In this document: positions 8,467 to 14,524 of the stretch, in pieces
Layout: every line of letters starts with the position of its first letter
Numbering within the stretch: the first letter of the stretch is position 1
DNA from: BS750m-G62 sp964577175
GTDB taxonomy: Bacteria > Planctomycetota > Phycisphaerae > FEN-1346
DNA length: 35,475 nt
NCBI GenBank assembly: GCA_964577175.1
Contig: CAZNYC010000029.1
Coordinates: 1 to 35,475 of the forward strand
Direction of reading: 5' to 3'
The notes under the pieces: model-generated
The model's input: only the letters and a program-made list of their open reading frames with translations
Told to the model about the DNA's origin: nothing
Database searches by the model: none
Made by a program: the position numbers and the translations under genes

Positions 8467-8654
8467 CCTCACGCAAAGGCGCAAAGCCGCCAAGACAGCA
8501 AAGGCGATAGTTTTCAGTAAAGGCCTCGTCCCCAACGGTGATGCTTAGGCGCCCGCACGTGCACGTCAGCATCTCGCCTTGCCGCCGCTGTCTCTTCCTC
8601 AATCGCTCGTCGTTGCCTTCTGCCGTCTTTGCGCCTTGGCGGCTTTGCGTGAGG
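8467..8654. repeat. Inverted-repeat-bounded intergenic element C
   Basis: Within the 310-base space 8398-8707, CCTCACGCAAAGGCGCAAAG (from 8467) is mirrored by GCGCCTTGGCGGCTTTGCGT ending near 8654. A GTTGCCTGTTGCCTGCCG array follows. Nothing else is recognisable in this spacer. Confidence 0.75.
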
Positions 8655-8707
8655 CGCCTTTGCCGTCTTGCCGTTCGCCTGCTGCCTGTTGCCTGTTGCC
8701 TGCCGTT

Positions 8708-9706
8708 CTACGCCTCGACGATTTCGATCCTGCTCATGTCGCCCACACCCAGGCCTTTCTTGGCGGCGGTGGCGATGCTGACGGCGCTGCCGGTTTCCTC
8801 GAGCGAGGGCATGTTCTGCTTCGCCCGCCAGGCGTCGAGCATCGTCATGCCGACCGTGTCGAGGGCTACCGGGTCCAGGCTGGCCATTATCGCCTTCTCA
8901 TCGAAGGTGTGCCGCGGCCGGACCTGCGGCCCACGGTTGCCGACCGGCCGGAGGGCGTCGGCCACGATGAGGCGCGTCTTCTCGCGGATGGCCGGCAGGG
9001 CGTTGACTTCGGCGATGTACGGATCGCACATGCCGCCGTGCTCTTTCCGTCCGCTGCGACCGCCGTGGGCGGCGCCCGGATTGTGGAACGAGCCGTAATG
9101 GTTCTTCAGCGAACACGTGACGCCCGCGAGCGAGTGAGTCTTCAGGATCGGCACGTTCACCATGGCGGTGATCTTGCGGGTCAGGATCTTCGCCAGGCGG
9201 CCCTTGCAGTCGTGGATGGCGGTCGGCTCCTCCTCCCAGTCGCCGTTGACGCCCGTGTACAGGACGCCGTCGACCTTGCCGACCTTGTACCCGCTCTTCT
9301 CCAGGTGCTTGTCCTCGCGGTCCCAGGCGATGATCTTCTCGGCGGGCACGCCGGCCATCCGGACGCCCTCGACCACCGCCGCCGTCACGCACGGATGCGT
9401 GCAGGCACCGACGCCGAACAGGCAGTTGATCTTGATGCCGACCACGTCGTCGGACTTGATGTAGGTCTTCCAGGCGGCCTCGGGGGTGGACTGACCCGAG
9501 AGTTTCATCACCACCGCGTGGACCATCTCGCGGGCGACCTTCGGGTCGGCCTTCTTGTCCTTCACGGCATTCGGGCGGACGGCCTTCGCGACCCTGGCCT
9601 TGCCGGACCCGCCCTGGCCGAAGGCCCGCTGCCCCAAGACGGCCGCCCCGACGCCCGCGGCGGCGGTCCGGCCCATGAACTGACGACGGTCAATTGAGTT
9701 GCCCAT
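8708..9706 (-). CDS. Tat-exported DUF362 domain protein
   Basis: The 332-residue protein starts with a Tat signal (DRRQFMGRT, then an Ala/Gly-rich stretch to about residue 30). The body matches the DUF362 plan: DDVVGIKINCLFG, PILKTHSLAGVTCSLKNHYG, and a C-terminal DPVALDTVGMTMLD. DUF362 proteins often accompany iron-sulfur or redox proteins in anaerobes and planctomycetes, but their biochemical role is poorly defined. There is no CXXCXXC ferredoxin motif here; scattered Cys residues occur near GACTHPC and GMCDPY. I chose ATG 9706 because the Tat motif follows immediately; AAGGGG lies upstream. It is flanked by exported sugar enzymes, so a role outside the cytoplasmic membrane is likely. Confidence 0.8.
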   Translation of the reverse strand: MGNSIDRRQFMGRTAAAGVGAAVLGQRAFGQGGSGKARVAKAVRPNAVKDKKADPKVAREMVHAVVMKLSGQSTPEAAWKTYIKSDDVVGIKINCLFGVGACTHPCVTAAVVEGVRMAGVPAEKIIAWDREDKHLEKSGYKVGKVDGVLYTGVNGDWEEEPTAIHDCKGRLAKILTRKITAMVNVPILKTHSLAGVTCSLKNHYGSFHNPGAAHGGRSGRKEHGGMCDPYIAEVNALPAIREKTRLIVADALRPVGNRGPQVRPRHTFDEKAIMASLDPVALDTVGMTMLDAWRAKQNMPSLEETGSAVSIATAAKKGLGVGDMSRIEIVEA

Positions 9707-9748
9707 GATCGTGCCCCTTGTGTTGCCCCGTGTTCGGTTGGATTCAAT

Positions 9749-9792
9749 GCGCGCCGCACGACAGTGCGCCGCGCGCCGCACGACAGTGCGCC
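9749..9792. repeat. Perfect 22-bp tandem duplication
   Basis: GCGCGCCGCACGACAGTGCGCC occurs twice back to back (9749-9770 and 9771-9792). It lies just upstream of the DUF362 gene start and is followed by an inverted copy of the TTAGCCGCGAGGCG element (9798-9826). Confidence 0.85.
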
Positions 9793-9891
9793 ACCTGCGA
9801 CGCGCTCGGCTACGCCTCGCGGCTAAACGTGGCTTGCGGTTGCCGTTATCGTTGTTGCGCTTGTCGGTGCCTGTTGCCTGTTGCCTGCTCT

Positions 9892-10851
9892 CTAACTCTT
9901 ACTCTTGAGGAAAGCCAATCCATCGCGGGCCAGGCCGTCGGCGGACTCGTAAATCGGCCGCCAGATGCTCGCGGCCGCGCACAGGTCCAGGATGCCGATG
10001 GCGAAACTCTCGATCGTCACCCACTTATCGTACCCGAGGTCCTTCAGGGCCGCAAACGCATCGTCCCATGCGACCTGGCCGGTGCCGGGCACGCCCCGGT
10101 CGCTCTCGGAGGCGTGGAAGTGCCCGAGGTGCTTGCCGACCTTCCGGATGGCCGCGCCCGTGTCCTTCTCCTCGATGTTTGCATGAAACGTATCGACCTG
10201 GATGGTCAGGTAATCGCTGCCGACCGTCTCGACCATCGCCAGCGCCTGGTCCGCCGTGTTGATGACGTACGTCTCGAACCGGTTGAGCGGCTCGATGGCG
10301 AGCGGAATCTTCGCCTTCTCGGCGTGGTCGGCGGCCTGGGAAAGGCCGTCGGCGCACCACTTCAACTCCTCCTCGGTGGGCCCCTTGCCAGTCAGGTATC
10401 CGCACGGGGAGTAGAGCGGCCCGGCGACGGCGTCGCCGCCCATCTCGCCGGTCAGGTCGACCATCTTCTTGAGGCGGGCGACGGCCCTGGCACGCTCGTC
10501 GGCGTCCGGGCTGCACGGATTCTCGCCGGGCATCATGACACAGCAAGCGGTCATGCCCATGCCGGCCTTCTCGAGCGCCTGTTTCGTGGCCGGCGCATCG
10601 AGCAGGCTCAGGTCGTTGAACGGAATCTCGACGCCGTCGTAGCCGAGGTCGGCCACCTTGGGAATGAGGTCCAGTTTGTCCTTCGTGAACGCCGCCGTGT
10701 AGACGAGAAGGTTGAGTCCGTATCGCACGTTCAAGGAAGTGCCTCCTTTCGATTCGGTGGAAGCCGGCTGGCAGCCGACCAGGCCCGCGGCCGCAGCGCC
10801 CGCGACCGTCGCTCCAAGGAACCCCCGCCGCGTCAGTTCCGCCTCGTTCAT
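9892..10851 (-). CDS. Exported ketose 3-epimerase-like protein (tagatose/psicose epimerase family)
   Basis: The 319-residue TIM-barrel protein has four probable metal ligands, Glu187 (AIEPLNRFE), Asp220 (VDTFHANIEE), His246 (GHFHASES) and Glu281 (TIESF). Their spacings (33, 26 and 35 residues) equal those of the Mn-binding residues of D-tagatose 3-epimerase, so the active site appears intact. That family epimerises free ketoses at C3. The N-terminus has TRRGFLG followed by a hydrophobic stretch ending GLVGC, a combined Tat and lipoprotein-type signal, so it is probably exported and perhaps lipid-anchored. GGAGGA lies six bases before the start. A promoter candidate lies at 10932-10960. Substrate specificity is unknown. 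Confidence 0.85.
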   Translation of the reverse strand: MNEAELTRRGFLGATVAGAAAAGLVGCQPASTESKGGTSLNVRYGLNLLVYTAAFTKDKLDLIPKVADLGYDGVEIPFNDLSLLDAPATKQALEKAGMGMTACCVMMPGENPCSPDADERARAVARLKKMVDLTGEMGGDAVAGPLYSPCGYLTGKGPTEEELKWCADGLSQAADHAEKAKIPLAIEPLNRFETYVINTADQALAMVETVGSDYLTIQVDTFHANIEEKDTGAAIRKVGKHLGHFHASESDRGVPGTGQVAWDDAFAALKDLGYDKWVTIESFAIGILDLCAAASIWRPIYESADGLARDGLAFLKSKS

Positions 10852-10931
10852 CGCCCGTCCTCCATGAGATGTGCCGGGCCGAGGCCGCGGCGTGCCGCCA
10901 TCCGCACCCGCGGCCGTCGAAACGTTGAACC

Positions 10932-10960
10932 AGTCTAGGGAAGGGGGAGTTCCGGGTCAA
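10932..10960 (-). promoter_or_regulatory. Sigma70-type promoter for the epimerase-like gene
   Basis: On the minus strand TTGACC (10955-10960) and TAGACT (10932-10937) are 17 bases apart. The start codon lies about 80 bases downstream at 10851. Confidence 0.55.
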
Positions 10961-11079
10961 GTATTAGCCGGGCCGGTGGAGAAGACGGACGCCTCCCGTT
11001 TCCGGCCGACACCTCGCCCCCAACGGGCGGTTTGAGCCCACGGTGGCACCCCCGGCAGGCATGCCGGCCGCACATAGCC

Positions 11080-11107
11080 TTGACGGCAGGGGCCAGCCGC
11101 ATACCAT
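11080..11107 (+). promoter_or_regulatory. Sigma70-type promoter for the FG-GAP gene
   Basis: TTGACG (11080-11085) and TACCAT (11102-11107) are 16 bases apart, about 48 bases before ATG 11155. With the opposing promoter at 10932 this makes 10852-11154 (303 bases) a divergent regulatory region. I see no gene in it. Confidence 0.45.
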
Positions 11108-11154
11108 AGAACACGATTCCGTACGCTCCCTGCACCCGTACCCCCGAGGGAACC

Positions 11155-12309
11155 ATGAAGCGTCTGCCCATCGTCGTCCTTGCCGCCGTCCTGGCCGCCG
11201 CCTGCGCCCTGCCCGTCCGGGGCGAGGTCCGGTTTAAGAAACACGTTCTCGACACGACCTTCCGCAGCGAGGGCGCCGCCGCCGGCGATGTGAACCACGA
11301 CGGCAAACTCGACGTCCTGGCCGGCGACGTCTGGTACGCCGCCCCCGACTGGACGATGCACGAGGTCCGCAAGCCGGGCGACTACAGCCCGGACAAGGGT
11401 TACAGCCAGTGCTTCCAGAACTGGGCCGCCGACGTCAACGGCGACGGGTGGGTCGACTCGGTCATCGTCAACTGGCCCGGCAAGCAGGCGTTCTGGTACG
11501 AGAACCCCAAGAACCAACCGGGCCACTGGAAGGAACACCTCATCACCAAGAGCGCCGGCAACGAGACGAGCGTCTTCACCGACCTCTTCGGCACCGGCCG
11601 GAAAGGCCTCCTGGCGGCGTTCTGCCCGGACAAGGTCATGGCCTATTGGACGCCCGGCGACGACCCCACCCAGCCCTGGACGCTGTATGCCGTCAGCAAG
11701 AAGGGCGCGCCCGGCACCCAGCAGTACAGCCACGGCCTGGGCGTGGGTGACGTGAACGGCGACGGCCGGCGCGACGTCCTCATCCGCACCGGATGGTGGG
11801 AGGCCCCGGAGGACCGCACCAAGACCCCGTGGACGTTCCACAAGGCCGACCTCGGCGACAAGTGCGCCGATCTGGTCGTCTACGACATGGACGGCGACGG
11901 CGACAACGACGTGCTCACCTCCTCGGCCCACGCCTACGGCATCTGGCTGCACGAGCAGGTGCAGGAGAACGGGAAGCCGGCGTTCCGCCGGCACGAATTC
12001 TTCAAGAAGACGAGCCAGACCCACGCCATCCGCCTCGTGGACGTCAACGGCGACGGACTGACGGATTTCATCACCGGCAAACGCTACCACGCCCACAACG
12101 GCAAGGATCCCGGCGGCAACGAGCCGGCCGTCCTCTACTGGTTCGAACTGAAGCGGCCGGCCAAGGGAAAGTGGGAATACGTGCCGCACAAGATCGACGA
12201 CGACTCCGGCATCGGCACGCAGTTCACTGTGTGCGACATCAACAGCGACACGAAGCCGGACATCGTGGTGTCGAACAAGAAGGGCGTGCACGTGTTCGTG
12301 CAGGAGTAG
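11155..12309 (+). CDS. Secreted FG-GAP/VCBS repeat protein
   Basis: The 384-residue protein has a Sec-type signal (MKRLPIVVLAAVLAAACALPVRG, with cleavage probably near residue 23). It then carries repeated calcium-loop-like blades: DVNHDGKLD, DVNGDGWVD, DVNGDGRRD, DMDGDGDND, DVNGDGLTD and a degenerate DINSDTKPD. This is the FG-GAP/VCBS beta-propeller pattern, in which the Asp-rich loops bind calcium. Such proteins are abundant in planctomycetes and usually have unknown or binding roles; no extra catalytic domain is visible. The start follows GAGGGA. It is read in the same direction as the GH99-like gene 128 bases downstream, so both may share the promoter at 11080. Confidence 0.85.
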   Translation: MKRLPIVVLAAVLAAACALPVRGEVRFKKHVLDTTFRSEGAAAGDVNHDGKLDVLAGDVWYAAPDWTMHEVRKPGDYSPDKGYSQCFQNWAADVNGDGWVDSVIVNWPGKQAFWYENPKNQPGHWKEHLITKSAGNETSVFTDLFGTGRKGLLAAFCPDKVMAYWTPGDDPTQPWTLYAVSKKGAPGTQQYSHGLGVGDVNGDGRRDVLIRTGWWEAPEDRTKTPWTFHKADLGDKCADLVVYDMDGDGDNDVLTSSAHAYGIWLHEQVQENGKPAFRRHEFFKKTSQTHAIRLVDVNGDGLTDFITGKRYHAHNGKDPGGNEPAVLYWFELKRPAKGKWEYVPHKIDDDSGIGTQFTVCDINSDTKPDIVVSNKKGVHVFVQE

Positions 12310-12328
12310 GCGCCCGCCGGAACGTAAA

Positions 12329-12408
12329 GCGCGGCGGGTCTGGAGTACCCGCCGCGCGTTCGCCAGGGTTGCTTCTGAGCGCGGCGGGTGCGGAGACCCG
12401 CCGCGCTC
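12329..12408. repeat. Two tandem REP-like hairpins
   Basis: GCGCGGCGGG pairs with CCCGCCGCGC at 12329-12338/12348-12357, and a 12-bp version (GAGCGCGGCGGG) pairs at 12377-12388/12397-12408. Neither has a T-run. They occupy the space between the FG-GAP and GH99-like genes. Confidence 0.8.
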
Positions 12409-12437
12409 GTGCATCGAGACTCCGAGGGATCGCCCCA

Positions 12438-14255
12438 ATGCATCACCCCTATCGCCGCAATTCCCGTGCGCTGTCCCTGCTGCTCGCCGCGGCCGTATGC
12501 ATCCTCGCCGCCCCCCTCGCCGCGGCCCAACAGGACGGCCCGGACCTTGCCGGCCTCGTCCGCCGGCGCGCACGGCTCGACTACCGCACCACGCCCCGCC
12601 GCGTCATGGCGTTCTACTACCCGTGGTACGGGGTGCCGGACGGCCCCGGCGGCGACGGCCGCACCGTCCACTGGGGCCGCATCGACCCCGACAAGCACGA
12701 CGTCGCCAAGAGCGAGCACTGGCCCGCCCTCGGGCCGTACGACTCGCACGATCCCGAAACCATCGACCGCCACTGCACGTGGGCCAAAGAGGCCGGTATC
12801 GACACCCTCGTCCTCTCGTGGTGGGGCCACGGCAATTACACCGACCGGCCGGTGCCCCGCCTCCTGGACGCCTGCAAGACGCACGGCCTCTCGGCATGTA
12901 TCTATTACGAAACGTGCCCGAACCCGAAGACGCCGCAGGCCACGGCCCGCGACCTCGCCCGCGTGGCCGAGCGCTACGGCGACCATCCGGCGTACCTGAA
13001 GGCCGACGGCAAGCCGGTCGTCTTCGTCTACGTCCGGGCGATGCAGCAACTCGGCCTCGAAGGGTGGCTGCGGACCGCCGTCCTCCTGGACGAGCGGGTC
13101 GACCCCGGCGTGGCCCTCATCGCGGACGGGTTCTCGGGCGCCGCCGCCCGCGTCTTCGACGGGCTGCACACGTACAACACGGCGGGGCAGATCCGTCAGA
13201 AGCCGCCGGACGAGATCCGCCGGTGGGCCCGGGCCACGTATCCGCACCCGGTGGCCCTCGCCGCCGACGCCCGCCGCATCAGCACCCTGACGGTCATCCC
13301 CGGCTACGACGACACGAAGATTCGCGAGCCCGGCCTGCGGGTGCCGCGGTACGAGGGCCGGTCCTACCGCGTGCAGTGGGAGGAGGCAATCGCGGCCGAC
13401 CCGCACTGGATTCTCATCACGAGTTTCAACGAGTGGCACGAGGGAAGCGAGATCGAACCCAGCCGCGAGCACGGGCGGGCGTACCTCGATGCGACGGCGA
13501 AGTTCACGAAACAGTTCAAGTCCCGCCCCCGCACGCCGCACGCCCCGACGGACGGCGGCGCGACGGAGGCGGACCTGGCGCGCCTGCGGAAGGCATTGGA
13601 CGGCCGGACGGTGGGCGTCCTGCCGGGCGCCGAGTCGCCTGCGTTCTGGTTCCTCGCGGCCGACGTCCGGGCGGACGTCCGCTCGGTGACCTGGGCCGAC
13701 GTGGCCGCCGCGCGCGTGACGCCCCAAGACTTCCCCTTCCTCCTGTATGCCGCGGGCGAGGAGTACCGCACCACGGTCGAGGCGGAGTGCGACGTGGACG
13801 CCGGCCTCGCGGCCTACCTGAAAGCCGGCGGGTTCCTGCTCGTCATGCCGTTCCGGCCCTGGCCGTTTTTCCGCGGCGCCGACGGCCAACCGGTGAACCG
13901 CAGCGCCCGGTTCGGCGTGACGCTTCGCGGCGGCTGGGAGGCGCCGCCCGAGGGCCGCACGCTCCGCCTCGTCCAGCCCGAGCGGCGGCTGCCGCACCTG
14001 CCCGCCGCGTTCCCCTTCCCCGAGACGGGCGACCTGCGGTGGCGGCCGTATGCGGGCGACGGGCACAAGCGGCACGTGCCGCTGCTCGTCCTGAAGTGTG
14101 AAAGCGGCGAGGCACTGGGCAATGCGATGGCATATGCCGAACTCCCGGCTGGCGGGCGGGTGCTGTACGTGTGGTTCCGTCTGCTTCGCGGCCCGCGGGC
14201 GGAAGCGGTGATGCTCGACGCCTTCGGCTTCGCGGCCGAACAACTCGGCCGCTGA
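12438..14255 (+). CDS. Secreted GH99-like glycosidase with C-terminal amidotransferase-like domain
   Basis: The 605-residue protein has a signal peptide (hydrophobic core LSLLLAAAVCILAAPLAAA). The catalytic part contains MAFYYPWYG near residue 56, LVLSWWGHGNY and SFNEWHEGSEIEP. In GH99 endo-alpha-mannosidases the two glutamates of the NEWHE motif are the active-site acids; here they are Glu332 and Glu335, almost the same positions as in characterised bacterial members. GH99 enzymes cut alpha-mannosides through an epoxide-type mechanism. From about residue 385 a second domain (TVGVLPGAESPAFWFL, FPFLLYAAGEEY, YLKAGGFLLVMPFRPW) looks like a beta-galactosidase-type or class I glutamine-amidotransferase-like fold, probably non-catalytic. 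The reading frame stays open upstream over the FG-GAP gene, but ATG 12438 with GAGGGAT before it fits the signal peptide. Confidence 0.83.
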   Translation: MHHPYRRNSRALSLLLAAAVCILAAPLAAAQQDGPDLAGLVRRRARLDYRTTPRRVMAFYYPWYGVPDGPGGDGRTVHWGRIDPDKHDVAKSEHWPALGPYDSHDPETIDRHCTWAKEAGIDTLVLSWWGHGNYTDRPVPRLLDACKTHGLSACIYYETCPNPKTPQATARDLARVAERYGDHPAYLKADGKPVVFVYVRAMQQLGLEGWLRTAVLLDERVDPGVALIADGFSGAAARVFDGLHTYNTAGQIRQKPPDEIRRWARATYPHPVALAADARRISTLTVIPGYDDTKIREPGLRVPRYEGRSYRVQWEEAIAADPHWILITSFNEWHEGSEIEPSREHGRAYLDATAKFTKQFKSRPRTPHAPTDGGATEADLARLRKALDGRTVGVLPGAESPAFWFLAADVRADVRSVTWADVAAARVTPQDFPFLLYAAGEEYRTTVEAECDVDAGLAAYLKAGGFLLVMPFRPWPFFRGADGQPVNRSARFGVTLRGGWEAPPEGRTLRLVQPERRLPHLPAAFPFPETGDLRWRPYAGDGHKRHVPLLVLKCESGEALGNAMAYAELPAGGRVLYVWFRLLRGPRAEAVMLDAFGFAAEQLGR

Positions 14256-14301
14256 TCCAGGCCTCACGCCAAGCCGCCGGGAACGGCAAAGGCAACGGCA
14301 G

Positions 14302-14520
14302 CCTCACGCAAAGGCGCAAAGCCGCAAGAACGGCAAATAGCAACGGCAAAAACCTGGGAAAAAGCAACGGCAACAAGGCGAGATGCTTCGTCGCCCCTAC
14401 GGGCTCCTCAGCATGACAGCACCGTGGGCCGCGGCTTCGCCGCGGCCTACATACTGCGGTTTGCTGTTTGCCCGTTGCCGGTTGCCTGTTGCCTTGTTTC
14501 TCTGTGCGCCTTGGCGCGAG
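14302..14520. repeat. Intergenic repeat element D (composite)
   Basis: CCTCACGCAAAGGCGCAAAG (from 14302) opens it and a degenerate inverted end (TGCGCCTTGGCGCGAG) closes it. Inside are AAGGCGAGATGCTTCG...CTCAGCATGACA (14375-14418), a GGCCGCGGC-TTC-GCCGCGGCC hairpin (14427-14447) and a GTTGCCGGTTGCCTGTTGCC array. It separates convergent genes. Confidence 0.7.
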
Positions 14521-14524
14521 ACGG

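Noticed and set aside
5638..8520. 960-codon plus-strand frame
   Set aside because: Antisense to the isomerase-like and cupin genes, whose motifs and ribosome sites are clear.
11793..12437. Long upstream extension of the GH99-like frame
   Set aside because: It overlaps the FG-GAP gene out of frame and reads as Arg/Pro-rich shadow sequence; the signal peptide starts at 12438.
12135..14267. 710-codon open frame on the minus strand
   Set aside because: It is antisense to the FG-GAP and GH99-like genes, with no ribosome site and no recognisable protein sequence; high GC keeps such frames open.
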